The position numbers were made by a program, and so were the translations under genes. A stretch of 64,000 nt of DNA from Balaenoptera acutorostrata. Lineage: Eukaryota > Chordata > Mammalia > Artiodactyla > Balaenopteridae. The notes beneath the pieces are model-generated. The model was not told the DNA's origin. It was given only the letters and a program-made list of their open reading frames with translations, and searched no databases. This document shows positions 10,561-22,984 of this stretch, in pieces. Where the stretch lies: assembly GCF_949987535.1 (NCBI RefSeq), contig NC_080082.1:46120374-46184373 (forward strand). Reading direction: 5' to 3'. Each line of letters opens with the position of its first letter. Within the stretch, counting starts at the first letter, position 1.

Positions 10561-12489
10561 CAAAACAAAAACAGAAGTTTGAGGATACTCGGAACAATGT
10601 TTGAAGTCCACTCCATGGTTTTTAAATTTTTAAGAAGGGTGTTTCTTTACCTGCAACAAAGCTGCAATGGGGGTGTAATTAAGGAAGAAATAGCTGAGGC
10701 TCTTGTAGTCTGTGGGGTCATCTGGCAGGTTTCTGACAGGCCTGATGGTGGAGGTGACACCTTGTTTCCACCAGCTGACTGACTAAAGTGTTCCTGGGAC
10801 TGGAGGCTTCCAGGTGGGGACAGGGCTCTACCCCTCTGGGCCCCAGTAGTGTTCTGGGCCCATCTCAGGACCCAGAACAACAGACCCACCAGGTATTACA
10901 ACGATCTGGGGGAAATATAGACCGAAGTCCAAGGTCAACTGGGCAGGTCCACTCTGCCATGGCCACTGGAGAGAGCTAAGCAGTGCCAGGAAGCAGACCT
11001 CTCCACTCCAGCTCACCTAGAAAACACAGTGGCTACCTTCAAGCCCCAAAGGTTTGACCTCTGACTTTAGGGGTGCTCAGGGTGGAAGGATATATGACAG
11101 CTTCCTCCAAACAAAAAGGGACCCAGAGACACTTTGCCCTGGAAAGAACTGTTTTCTGGGAAAACCTAAGGTGACCATTTCAACTTGTGGTTACAATTCC
11201 AAATGGACCCCAGGATTTCATGGTCATTCGAATTTCTTCAATTCCTCATCTTTTCTCTTCAATCTGCAGGGAAGGGCATGTATAAAAGAGGTTTCTTGGA
11301 CATCAAGCGTTCTGTTGAAGCAGGAAGATGAGTGAAGCAGACGTGAATCAGAAAACATATGGATCCAATTTTGGTTTAAAAATTAATGGGAAAACACATT
11401 CTCATCAAACTCAAAACAATGAAAAATATTTCTTAAGCAGGCAAAAACTCCAAAATACAGCTGGGTTGCCCAACTCCGCACAGATTCCTTAACGCCCCTG
11501 GTCTCCTTCTTTGTTTTTCAAAAATAGCAAGATGAGCTGAAGGGTATGTGGAATGAATGAGGGCAACACCAATTAGGTGTGGGCCTCCAACGGGATGGAC
11601 CACGAGGACAGGGTCCTGGAAAGACACTGGTGATGGTTGATGCTTTACCTCCAGCCCCTCTGGTGCTGTGACCTGAAGGCAGGTCCTGGGATTGAAGAGG
11701 CGCCCGGAAGCTGAGAGTGACACTGATGTTGCTCATCCAGCAACAAAGAACCTCATAAAAAGGAAAAGTGGAAACAAACCAAAGAGAAGTTCATCTTCTG
11801 TCATCCATTCATTGGGTGGGAACCTCACCCTAGGGGAAGAACCGTTTATCAGGCACAATGCCCAGTCGGTCCTTCCCCAGTACACGCCTCTGTATCCTTC
11901 CCACACTCCTCCAGCCACAGATCTGCAAAACCCTGGTCTCTGAGCTGCTTCCTGGGATGGCTTTTCCGAAATGAAGCTGTTCCCCTGTTCCCCGGTGCCA
12001 GGCCTGCTGAAGGATCAAGGATGAGGCAATCTGTTGATGGAAATGACAGGCTAGGGGAGGGGAAGGTCTGAGCTGTCAGCCTCAGGGTGTGTTCAGCCAG
12101 CCAGACCGGAGCCTCTAAATTGCCCACCGTCTCCTAGATTTTTCTGGTCGACAGTGTTCCTGGACTCCATCCTCCTCAAATCCCTGAACCACTTCCTCAT
12201 CTTGCCCCTCCTTCTCAGCCGATGATCATGCCTCTTACTTTAAGGACAAAACAAAAGCCATCAGCTGAACTGCACCTGAACCTGTCACCACACCTGACAC
12301 TCCACTCACATCAAACCCCATCCTTTTGTCTTTCCTCTGTGTCAGGAAAGAGAAGATCCCCTCCATCCAAGGTGACCCCTGCCACTGTGTGTGTGCTGGC
12401 TCCTGTCTCTCTGCCTCCTCAGGGGCCCGAGAATCTCCATTCTCTGCTCTATCTCAGACGCCTCTCTTCCCCGCGGGGTGTTTTCTGCA
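10561..12489. other. Unique sequence, no gene recognised
   Basis: Mixed-composition DNA. Many overlapping frames of 60-104 codons on both strands (for example 11433-11723 minus, 12222-12536 plus), none with a recognisable domain. No splice-bounded exon I would defend. Confidence 0.4.
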
Positions 12490-12690
12490 TGGTGTTGAAA
12501 CGCTCCATCTTGGAGCCAGCCTGCCTGGCGTTGTGACCTTGAGGATGGCACCCAGCCTCCCTGTGCCCGGTGTCCCCATCTGCAAAATGGAGATAATACA
12601 AATTCCCATCTAATGTGCTTGTTTTGGAGATTGAAAGAGTTAGTCCGTAGAAAACACTCATAATAGTGGCTGGCTCACCATAAGCATTAA
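12490..12690 (+). repeat. MIR SINE
   Basis: Contains 'ccccatctgcaaaatggaga' (12574-12593), GATTGAAAGAGTTAGT and 'aataaatg'-like 3' wording with 'gtggctggctcaccataagc'. Plus orientation. Confidence 0.65.
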
Positions 12691-12699
12691 ATGAGTGTA

Positions 12700-14460
12700 G
12701 GTCACCCAGCTTCCTTTCTGCCGATATTTAAAAGTGCTCAAGTCTCTCTTATTTAAGAAGGAATTCTTTCTCACCCTCACATCTGCCTCCAACTATTGTC
12801 CTCACCCTAGCTGTCAGATTTCTTGGGTGGGAGAGCTATGTACCCCTGTGGTCTCTTCCTCCTAAATCCACAGTGTCCAACTCTCCCTGCTTCTCTGCAC
12901 CAAAGCTGCTTACACCATGCACTTCCTGCCACTAGATCCAAAGAACATATTGCGACTCATGTCACCTGACCTCTATTCGCCCTTGGCCCTGGTGACCCAT
13001 CTGCCCTCTTCTAATACGACTCCATCAGCCTTCACATTCCACCTCGGGGCAAGTCCTCTTTGCACCTCTTCCTCTGCCAGGTATGTAAATATGACATGTT
13101 TTTTAGGACCTTGACCTCACCATTTCCTACCTGCTGACCCCTGCTTGCCCTCTCCAGCCCAGTCCTCTCTCCTGACCCCACTGGGAAAGGACCCTCAGAT
13201 GCCTCATGAGCAGCCAACTCTCCCCCTCCCCTTCATTCCCCAAGCTGTACCTTTTTAGGAGTCCCTACATCCATAGGGTGTATCACTGGGCACCCTTAGT
13301 CCAAAAACCTCGAGGTCATTCTTAAGCCTTTCCTCTCCCTCACACTGATTCTATTTCCTAAATACCCATAAGATCCCTGGGCATGTCTCCAGCTCTAACT
13401 CAGACCACTATTATCCCTCCCCTGGATTCCTGCAATTGCCTATCAAGTGCTATTGCTCTGGCTTCCAGCCACTCCCCCTACACTCATCCTCCGCATTCCA
13501 ACAGGGAGCACTTTCCCCGTGTGCCTGTCACTGCCACCACCACTACCCCCATCCCCACCGAATGACCATGAATGGTTTCCCATTGCTCTGAGGATAAGAG
13601 TCAAACTCCCTAACCGGATTTCAAAGACTTTGACTCACTGGTGTCTGCTAAAATTGCCAGTGGGACTTCTCCATTTCTCCTTTTATACTCTATCCTCCAG
13701 CCACACAAAGTTTAGTGGGTATTTGTCATGTATATGTTGCCCAGCATCTGAATAGTTTACTTTGATTAAGGGAAATCTTTAATATGAATCTACACTCAAA
13801 AGGATGTATATATTCCCTTTCTCTGCTCTTTGTCACCTTACATGAGATCGTGTGACTCAGATTAGCCAGACATGTGCCCAGTGTTGGTGACCCTTGTGAC
13901 AATGTCCTAATGAACCTTTCCTATGGGATAAGCTTGACTAGGGTCTTAACGGTCCAGCTTCCTTTGGCTCCTGACTGATTCATCAGCCCTCCTGTCCTTT
14001 GATATGCTAATATTCTTCCAATTAACTCCTTTTCCTCTGAAATTACCCAGAGTTGGTTTCTAGTGTTAGTAATTAAGAACTCTGATGGTTACAAGGAGTT
14101 TCTTGCAGACCCTCAAACATACAAGGTACCTGAGGTGCCCTCTGTATGTGCTTCACGTAGCTCACTCCTCCTAACCCTTCAGACCTGGATTTAAGGATCC
14201 CTTCTTTGTCGGAGCCTCACCCAACCTTCCTCACTTAGAGCAGCTTAGGTGCCCCCGTGGAATGTTTCTGGAGCACTGTTTTTTTCTATTATGGCATTCA
14301 TGGCCCTTTCATGTGATAGCCTGCTAAGTTGTCTCCATCACTGGATGCAAGATAGTCAAGGACCTCATCAGTCTTGCTTACTCTTGCTTTCCCAAGGACC
14401 CAGCATAGCATTTGTCACATAGCAGTTCTCACTAAATGTTTGCTGAGTAAGTGGATGGAT
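12700..14460 (+). repeat. L2-like LINE-rich tract
   Basis: Long, pyrimidine-rich stretch with repeated L2-type wording: 'gaccatgaatggtttcccattgc' region with 'ctgaggataagagtcaaactcc' (13563-13608), then 'tatcctccagccac' (13691), 'ctcacccaaccttcctcac' (14216-14234), and a 3' end with 'cccagcatagcatttgtcacatagc' region (14399-14423) and 'actaaatgtttgctgagtaag'. Probably several fragments of one or more ancient elements on the plus strand. The 102-codon frame at 13447-13755 lies inside it and is not a gene. Confidence 0.5.
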
Positions 14461-14830
14461 TGCAGCCTCATTCCAGTGTCTGAAGTGGTGTTCTCTGAAT
14501 CTTTCTTTGAACTCACAGATCCTTGGTGTCTAGTGTGAATGGCTTGCCTAACTCATCTCCAGGCTCCACCTCCTAGACCTCTTGACCCAGTCTCTTCGGT
14601 AGACACGCCCGACTATGGCCACACCCACAGGCCTGGATTCTCTCCTGGGAGGAACAGATCTGTGGTGTGTCATTTTGCGGACTTGTGCATGGAATGCCAC
14701 CGGAGCGCTTGACCAAGAACCAGCTAGAGTGCAACACCCTGCCAGAGACACTGGAAGGATTGAGAAAGCTGGAAAGGAACAACAATGAGAAGGTGTCAGT
14801 CTCCCTCACTAGAATGTTAGTTCTATGTGA
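14461..14830. other. Unique sequence, nothing recognised
   Basis: Ordinary single-copy-looking DNA between L2 and L1. Overlapping minus-strand frames (14548-14809) share the same bases in two phases and show no domain. Confidence 0.45.
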
Positions 14831-14852
14831 ACAGAGTCCTTTTTTTTTTTTT

Positions 14853-15235
14853 AATTTTTATTTTATGTTGGAGTATAATTGATTTACAATGTTGTGTTAG
14901 TTTCAGGTGTATAGGCAATTGATTCAGTTATACATACACATATATCCATTCTTTTTCAGATTCTCTTCCCATATAGGTTATTACAGAATATTGAGTAGCA
15001 TTCCCTGTGCTATACAGTAGGTCCTTATTGATTATCTATTTTATTTATAGTAGTGTGTGTGTTAATCCCAAACTCCTAATTTATCCCTCTTCGCCACGTT
15101 TCCCCTTTGGTAACCATAAGTTTGTTTTTGAAGTCTGTGAGTCTGTTTCTGTTTTATAAATAAGTTCATTTGTATCACTTTTTTAAGATTCCACATATAA
15201 GTGATATCATGTGATATTTGTCTTTCTCTGTCTGA
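14853..15235 (-). mobile_element. 5'-truncated L1 3' end, minus strand
   Basis: Same 3'UTR family as the copy at 8.3 kb ('gttgtgttagtttcaggtg', 'ctatacagtaggtccttatt'). The minus-strand frame through 15175-15233 ends in the L1 ORF2 C-terminal motif EKDKYHMISLICGI. An imperfect duplication (agagtcct plus T run at about 14833-14852; ggagtct plus T run at about 15236-15253) flanks it. Confidence 0.85.
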
Positions 15236-15255
15236 CGGAGTCTTTTTTTTTTTCC

Positions 15256-15313
15256 CCCTGTGCTATCTCCAGACCTAGAGCAGTTCTTAGCATATGGTGA
15301 GTACTCAGTATAC

Positions 15314-15344
<31 letters not shown>

Positions 15345-15345
15345 G
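15256..15345 (+). repeat. L2-like 3' end fused to (ATTG)n
   Basis: The wording 'agagcagttcttagcatatgg' and 'gtactcagtatacattg' is like an old LINE 3' terminus, followed by about six GATT units at 15316-15342. Such tails often seed tetranucleotide microsatellites. Confidence 0.55.
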
Positions 15346-15689
15346 TGTATTACTTACAGTAAAGCAACATACAATACATGCAAGCATCTTCTTGATAATT
15401 CAAAGATAGGACATTCAGAAAGTATTCCGGAGAGTAAAGCATGTAAATGGCAAGGTGTTGCCCAGAACCTTTTATCACTGGCTGAAGATAGGCAAAGGGC
15501 AAATGTCACGACTTTATTTAGATCACACCAGGAATATTTAACATAAGGACTTTCACCATGTCACTTAAGCACTTGGTCTTCTAATTCCCTCTTCCTCCCA
15601 ATATCCTGATTAATTGCTTGTGAATTCTCCTGATTTGGGGTTTATGTTTCAGAGACATACACCCCAGGGGAAAGGACTGTCCTCATCCA
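15346..15689. other. Unique sequence, nothing recognised
   Basis: No gene or identifiable repeat. The 67-codon plus-strand frame at 15343-15546 has no family resemblance. Confidence 0.4.
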
Positions 15690-15915
15690 CCTCTATCCAT
15701 GGTTCTTTTCCACAAAAACACCTATTCCTTCTGGTCCATTCTTGTTTCATTGCCCTCCTTGCTGCTCTACCCAGCTCCTACTGCAAGGCCTCCTTCGTCT
15801 GACTTCCTCTGAGAAATCTCTCTGGATCCCTTAGCCCATCTTCTCCTGCCCATCTCTGAACACCTCCAGGACCTGATTTCATCTGGACTACTACTCTGGT
15901 TGTGTCATTTATAAG
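15690..15915 (+). repeat. L2-like LINE fragment
   Basis: Pyrimidine-rich L2 style: 'ctccttgctgctctacccag', 'ctgcaaggcctccttcgtctg', 'tctgaacacctccaggacc' and 'tggactactactctggttg' in order. Confidence 0.45.
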
Positions 15916-17765
15916 TTGTCTGACAAAGACAAAACGAAGTCCGAGACAAAACTAACCATCTGTTGATTTATAACCATACAGCAAGGGCACCCATCAGGTC
16001 ACTTTCCTGGACAGGCATTCAAGGGCATTAGAAAGGAGAATACACTTTGTAAAGTAAAAGGGGGAGCTATTGAGACAGTCTCTGATTGGCAAAGGCTTAT
16101 CAAGGTGGGGTTTTGGAAGCTGCAGAGACTTTCTAACAGGTCTTGAAGTATGTTTGGCAATCCTTGGTTGGTTTCAGTTTGGGAGAGGAAGAATTGTTCA
16201 GGGCTGGGGTGGAGGATTTCTGTGCTGGGCCATTTCCTGGAAGCAGTGGGGGCAGGGCTGCTGGCTGCCATGGCCGGCTGTCTCTCAAGTCTGAGTGCAG
16301 CTTATGGGCTGCCATGAGGCAGAAATCATGTCTCACACGTTCCTTATATGTGCTTCACTTCTTGGCATACAGCCAGCACTCAGCCCTACTTCCAGATTTA
16401 ACATGAAGACTTGTTGAATTGCCTTTGGGGGAGAAAAGGTACTGTATGACATACTCACCTAGTACATTCATGTGTCTCTGTGTGTAAATTCCCATATCGG
16501 AAAAATGTGAAGATTGATTTGAGGAAGGGGCATGAATGGCTATGTATTCTACCTCACTGCTTTCAATACCCCCATCAAAGAAATCCATTTTTGAATATGT
16601 GGGTCCTCAAAGTCTAGCTGGTTTTGAGGTGTCTGGACAAGTATTGAGGCATTGGCAAAGCAGCAGTCAGGAGACAGGTGTGTCCTCTACAGAGGACCGT
16701 CCTGGCTCTACCCTCCCCAAGGTACAACTGGGCTGAATTGGCTCTGTTTCTTTTGAGCCATCCAATGTCCATCAGGGTGGAGGTGCTCTGACAGACGTGG
16801 GAGTTGCCCTCCAGTTTTGGGTAACCAGATATAATGCAGAGAAGGGGCATATGCCATAGGGCTGGCTGTGTGAATGAAGATGGAAAGTTCACATTGACAT
16901 TATGGAGCCTAGTGTGTTACTGCTCCATTGGAAACACAAGCGCGAAACACAATTCTGCGGCTAAAATCCACAGAGCATAAGAACTTTTGGAAAAGTAAGT
17001 GCTCAATAAATATTTGTTAACTGAAGGATTGAACAAATGCATGTTTTTAAAAGTGAGTGCCAGATCACTGCCTCCCAGCAGCTCTGGACCCACCACACTG
17101 ATGCCATTATGCATTTTGACCACACATTGGGTATGGGACGTGATGATAGCAGAGGGGTGACCAGCGGGGAATGGCATCTGGTGGGGAGGGGTATTTCCTA
17201 GACTTAGGTCAAGTGACACGGCTTAGTGAGAATGAGGAGCTGGGGTGTTGGGAGACAAGGCAACATGTAACATAGCTAAACTGTTCCGTCCTTGAATGAT
17301 CAGGTACTTGTGGGAGTGGGGGGGTGGGGAGGAGAGCACCCTTAAGGAGGATGGCACTGAACTTGGCTGTCTCTGCAAAGAGAAACCGCATCCAGTACAA
17401 AATCTCTCCAATTGCTGGCTATGACTTTGCATCTCTTGTTGAATTTTTTTTTTTCTCCTCAAAATTAAATGACAGAGTCATTGTGCACTTGAAGCTTCCA
17501 TGGTATAAATGCAGTGGTTGGTCTTTTGATAAATAGACTTTGAAATGCTCTACATATGCCTACAACAAGCTTTTATCCATTTGGCTAATTTTATTCTTTG
17601 TAAGGCACAAAAGACAGGGGAAAATGGCCCTGTGATTAGATCTGGCTTTGAGACTAGGAGAGGGAAGTGGAATTTGAGCTGCCCGACAAAGCACGAGCAA
17701 AGCATCCTTTGTACAAAAGGTAGAATCAGAGCATCAGGGACTGGGAGGGACATTGGAGCCCCTCT
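15916..17765. other. Unique sequence with a short L2 3' end
   Basis: Mostly unrecognised. At about 16970-17040 the words 'aagtgctcaataaatatttg' and 'ttaactgaaggattgaacaaatg' mark the 3' end of an ancient LINE on the plus strand. Overlapping frames on both strands (15999-16892, 16917-17462) are short and have no recognisable protein. Confidence 0.45.
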
Positions 17766-17920
17766 GGTTCTGTGACTCTCAACATTAACCCTCCAGACTG
17801 GGGCTCAGAGTCGTCTGGGGAAGCTTGGCATCATGCACATGCCTGCTGGGCCAGATTTATCAGAATCTCTGGACAAACAGCCTGGCCGTTTGTATTTTGA
17901 AAAGTGCTCCCTGGGCTGGA
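17766..17920. mobile_element. MER5-like hAT nonautonomous DNA transposon
   Basis: Reads like a diverged MER5: 'gttctgtgactctcaacatt', 'gggccagatttatcagaatctctgg' (17848-17872), 'tttgtattttgaaaagtgctccc' (17889-17911). Terminal inverted repeats are too decayed to define exact ends. Confidence 0.5.
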
Positions 17921-17939
17921 GGTGGGTGGAGGGCAATAG

Positions 17940-18120
17940 AATAAAGCAAGCTTGCTCTCACAATAACAGATTCAAACACAGCCTCCACCACTGCTTTGTG
18001 TCTCTGTTGCTTTTCTTACAAAAAGGTGGGAAAATAGTATCTATCTCACAGGGTTGTTGTCACCAGTATGTGTGACCAGCCCTGGGGTGTTTTCAGAGCA
18101 GAGTCTAGCAGTAGTGTCCA
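17940..18120 (+). repeat. MIR SINE
   Basis: Contains 'acagattcaaacacagcctcc', 'tgtgtctctgttgc', a 'gtgggaaaatagtatctatctcacagggttgttgt' stretch (18026-18060) and 'agtctagcagtagtgtcc'. Plus orientation. Confidence 0.65.
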
Positions 18121-21100
18121 CCATGATGAAGACCACGGCGAGGACGAAGGCTAAGTCGGCAAACCACTGACCCAACCCAGCTGCCCTCCCAGCCCAGAAG
18201 GGCCTTCCTCAGTGTCCCTAAGGGTGTCACCCTGTCCTTTCCTCCTCTGAACAGCCTGGCTGTTGGAGGGTGTGTCCTGATGTGATCTCACGTAGCTCTG
18301 CCTCTGGACACTGTTGCCAGCTGACCCTGGTCCTCGTCCTTATGTTATCTGTGGTCCAGGTCCTGGGCAGTGCTGGATTGGGCTCACTAAACCCTGAGAG
18401 CAGGAGTTCAGGCTGAAGGTCCTCCGGGGCCACTGTGGAGGGCTGCTGTCACAGGGAAGTTCGGTCATACCTCAGTGCAGAACTTTTCCACAGTTCTCTG
18501 ATGTTAACCTGCAAGGGTGTCTCCCTCCCCGGTGTCTTATTCAACTTTCCCCACCGCCTCCTGGAACCCCCCTCAGCCAAGCCGTGCCCGTTGGATGAGT
18601 GCGAATGAATAACTTCTCTGGGAGGGAGACACACACCTTCCCGGCTGCAGCTCTTGACGAGCAGTGCACACATTTGCTGAGGAATCAGGTGATTTCATCA
18701 GATGAACCATTCCAGCATTTAACCAAATGTTAAATTTCTCAGGCCAATTCAACCAGGAGTTAAAGCATCCTTCCTGAGTGCAAGACACAGAGCTAGGTGC
18801 AAAGAGGGAGGCCATGATGACATGGCCCAGAGATGGGGTAAAGCAGGTATGCCTGTGGTGACAGTGTTGGGGAAAGGGCTGAAGGTGACATTCTTGCATG
18901 GCCTGGGTATAAATTGATGAGATTTAATTCAGGCCAACTTCATAGCCATGTCACCTGTGCAGTCTTACCTGGGCCCCGTGCTCACTAGTGCCCCACACTT
19001 GGTTTATTGTCCTGCTGTCACTATCTTAAGATTCTTAATAATCTTTGTACAAAGGGTTCTGCATTTTCATTTTGTACTGGGCTCTGCAAATGAGGTAGCT
19101 GGTCCTGGATTGAATTGTAAATGTACATGACCTACTGACACCAACACTGTCCTGACCCTCTTCCTCCTCCCTCAATGGTCAAAACCACTGGCCTCCCTGG
19201 CTCTAGGGACAAGTGAACAAGGAAACCTGAGCACCTCCACCACCATGGACCCTGCCCCTTGTTGTCAAAAGATATGCCATTTTGCTGCATTTGCCCCAAA
19301 GTTGCACAAGAAGAGCCCCGCCCTCTTATGTTGTGTGTGTGAGCGCACACACACACACACACACTCATCCAGAAGTTCATAACTTGGCCAAGAGAAGAGA
19401 CTCTGCCTTTTCTGTGTCCTCAGCTACCCTGAGAGGTTCAGGAAGATTTGTCAGCTAAACAAGGATGAGGATGAGTCATCTGTTTGCCCCAAGCCCCGCC
19501 CCCCTGAAGTCTAGTGCAGCCTGGATGCTGAGACACAACATCGAGGAACATGTCATGATTTTGATGGCTGTTCATCTTGAATTTTCACACTGATCTTCTC
19601 TTTACTCTTAGGCTGCAGACCAGGCCATTTTACGGAGGAGAACACTGAAGGTCTGAAAACAAGTGGTTGTTTGCTTTCCCCAGTGCTCTGCTCAACTGAA
19701 GCTTGAGGGGAAGGAATGAAAATCCCACCTGCAACCTGTCGTGACTGTCACTTCCATGCCCTTCTCAGGTAGAGCCTGTGCTAGCAGCCACCTTTGGAAG
19801 GAATCTCCCCCTGACTTTAAGTAGAAGTCTGTACACTGTGAGGTGGTGGGGAGGGCTGCTGGGAGAAACTGGAAGGGGATAGCTCCCTGCCAGGAATCTC
19901 CACTGGACCATGAAGGAGAAAGGGATTCTGAAAATATCCTCAAGCCTGGATGGCTGCACTCGGCACCCTTCCCTCCTGCATCAGCTCCTTCCTGCCAAGC
20001 ATACTCTCTGAGGTCCTTAGATTGTTAGCAGACAAAACCAGCCACCTCTGGGGACCAGAGGAGGTGCACAGAGAGTCACAGAATTCCATTGTTGTAGAGC
20101 TTTGAGGGGATGCTGGAGGAAACAGTCTGGGTCACCTCTCTCATTGCGCAGGTGAGCAGGCTACAGCCTAGGGAGGAGGAGGGATGGGCTTCCACAGACC
20201 CCTTGGAAAGACCTTTTGGAAACTCTCCCACCCATCAAGTCTCCATGCCCTGAGGGCTCTGCTGGGTGGTTGAAGCCTGGCTTTTAACCCAGGACCCAGT
20301 GGTTTGGACCAGAGACACATGCTTAACCCCAGTGGGCCTGCCTCCGTCTTTTGCCTGAGTTTGTATGTAACCTGGATCTGAGGTTCTGGTTGACTGGTGG
20401 TGTCTCCGGAGTGCTGAGAACATCTAGATGGTGGCCCAACCTTCCTCCACCACATGGGTATGGAAGGGGACAAAGCCTGTTAGCAGAGGGGACAGATGGA
20501 AGCTGAAAGGCGACCCGTCAGCCCTAGAGAGGCGGAGAATGCGCTCGCCCTGCTGGTCCCTTCTGCTTCTAAGGGTCTCCTCCTGCAGAGTGATGCCCAC
20601 CTGGGATCATTCTCCAGGCTGCCTGTGTGCAGTGTGCATGACACAGCCCTGGGGGCCCGGGGTGATGACCACAGAGAGTCACTTCCTCTGGGCTTTTTCC
20701 ACCTCATCTGACAGCTCTTCTGTTTTGTATTGTTCTGACCCATGTGCCCAATGTACACCCTTCCTTCAATTTCCACAACAAATTACTTAGACATTCTGTG
20801 CACTGAATTTCCTGAAATTATTTTGGTGACTTAATACGAATACATGGACAGAGGACAAATTCTGTATTAACACCCTTGTCCCTGAAAGAGATGTGGTCGC
20901 TTCACTGAATACAGCACCAGCACCAGCTTCATCTGCCAGCTGTCACTCTCCTCTCACTCCCAAGTGTCTGATCATTTAAGGGCAACGGCTGAGCTCTCTT
21001 CCATGCTGTCTCATCTCCCAACACCTCAACTCCTCAGAGTCTCACTTTCCCCACGGAGTTTCATGGAAGAACTTCAAATCCAATGTCAGTGGCCTTTTGG

Positions 21101-21279
21101 AGAGGAATCTATCAGGTGGGGGGAGACTCAGGCTATTTTTACCCCAGCATCCCTGGATGTGATCCATTCAGACCTGGAGTTCAGGCATCCTGTCCCTGAA
21201 GGCTACTTCGAGGTGACCCCTGTAAGAAGCCCAGCACCCCACCATGACAGATCCGGTGTCTGGCACCCAAGTAAGTACA
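18121..21279. other. Unique sequence with one TG/CA palindromic microsatellite
   Basis: Largely unrecognised single-copy-looking DNA. Minor MIR-like wording occurs at 19610-19650 and 20140-20170. Open frames of 98-122 codons at 20428-20790, 20480-20776 and 20964-21332 overlap or stand alone and show no domain. A possible exon in the last of these is discussed in the findings. Confidence 0.4.
19332..19364. repeat. (TG)n-(CA)n composite microsatellite
   Basis: Five TG units (19332-19341), the junction agcg, then about nine CA units. TG followed by CA makes the tract self-complementary as well as an alternating purine-pyrimidine run. Confidence 0.9.
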
Positions 21280-22358
21280 TATTTTTGTCACTCTCAAATG
21301 CATTTTTTTTAATGCTTGGAGATATTCCATAAAATTTAACCATTTCAAATGTACAGTTTCATAAGTTTTTGTACAGGTTTACAGTAATGCAATGGCCACA
21401 GAATCAAGACTTTAAAAATTTCCATCACCCCCAAATCCTCTTTGTAGTCAATATCACCTTCACCCCAAGCCCTGCACAGCCATTGGTCTGCTTTCTATTG
21501 CTATAGAGTTTCAAATAAATAAAATCAGATAGAATGTGTCTTCTGTCTGACTTTCATGTAGCATAATGTTTTTGGGTTCATCCATGTGGTAGCAAGTATC
21601 AGTACTTCTTTTTTTATTCATTGCTAAGTACTACCCCATTGTATGGATATACCATGATTTGTTTATCCACTTGCAAGTTGGTGGATATTTGGGTTATTTC
21701 CAGCTTTAGGCTATTATAAATAAAACTACTAAGAATGCTTGTGTACACGTCTTTGCCTGGGCCTATGTTTTCATTTCTCTTGGGAAATAAATACCTAGGA
21801 GTGGAATTTCTGGGTCATAAGGTACATGCGTGTTTAATTTTATAAGAAACTGCAAAGTTGTTTTCCAAGTGGCTGAACCACTACCACTTTGCTTTCTCAC
21901 CTTCACTATGTGAGACTTGTAGTTTTCCCAAGTCTTTACTAACACTTGATATTGTCAGTTTTTGTATGTTAGTTATTTTAATGAGTGTACATCTCTTTTT
22001 TAATTTACACTTCCTGAATGACCAATGATATTGAACATCTTTTCATACACTTATTTGCCTTCCTTGAATTCTCTTTGCTGAAGTGTTTGTTGAAATCTTT
22101 TGATCATCTGTGAGTCAGGTTTCATGTTTTTTTGATTATTGAGTTATAAGAATTATTTTTATATTCTTGCCTTTTTATTTTATTAATTTTTTTCCAATGA
22201 CAAAGTTTTTAATTTTGATGAAATCCAGTTTGTCTTTTTTTTTCTTTTATGGTTTATGCCTTTTGTGTCCTATCTAAGAAATCTTTGCCTAGCCCAAGGA
22301 CACAATTTTTTTTCCAGAAGTTTTTGGTTTTTTGGTCTTACATTAGGTGATCCATTTT
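21280..22358 (-). mobile_element. Older L1M 3' half, minus strand (outer element)
   Basis: Antisense L1M 3'UTR and ORF2 end: 'aaccatttcaaatgtacag' (21339), 'catccatgtggtagcaagtatcag', 'attgtatggatataccatg', 'ctaggagtggaatttctggg'. The minus-strand frame at 21763-21945 contains the ORF2 C-terminal motif YDPEIPLLGIY. The element continues at 22985-23117 after a younger L1 insertion. Confidence 0.8.
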
Positions 22359-22984
22359 TTTTCTTTTTCCTCTTTTTTTAAATTTAATTTTTATTTTATA
22401 TTGGAGAGTAGTTTATTTACAATGTTGTGTTAGTTTCAGGTGTACAGCAAAGTAATTCAGTTACACATATACATATATCTATTCTTTTTCAGATTCTTTC
22501 CCCATATAGGTTACTACAGTGTACTGAGTAGAGTTCCCTGTGCTATACAGTTGGTCCTTGTTGGTTATCTATTTTACATATAGTAGTGTGTATATGTTAA
22601 TCCCAAACTCCTAATTTATCCCTCCTCCTCCCACATTTCCCCTTTGGTAACCATAAGTTCATTTTTGAAGTCTGTGAGTCTGTTTCTGTTTTGTAAATAA
22701 GTTCATTTATATCATTTTTTTAAGATTCCACATATATGTGATATCATATGATATTTGTCTTTCTCTGTCTCACTTACTTCACTTAGCACGATAATCTCTA
22801 GGTCCATACATGTTGCTACAAATGGCATTATTTCATTCTTTTTTATGGCTGAGTAATATTCCATTGTGTATATGTACCATATCTTCTTTATCCATTCCTC
22901 TGTCGATGGCTGTTTAGCTTGCTTCCATGTCCTGGCTATTGTACATAGTGCTGCAATGAACACTGGGGTGCATGTATCTTTTCG
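22359..22984 (-). mobile_element. Younger 5'-truncated L1 nested in the older L1, minus strand
   Basis: T-rich left end, 3'UTR ('ttacaatgttgtgttagttt', 'gtgtacagcaaagtaattc') and antisense ORF2 C-terminus. A 14-bp perfect duplication aggtgatccatttt (22345-22358 and 22985-22998) brackets it and belongs to the older L1. The minus-strand frame at 22712-23050 reads through the ORF2 C-terminal motifs KDTCTP, WYIYTMEYYSAIK and EKDKYHMIS. Confidence 0.9.
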
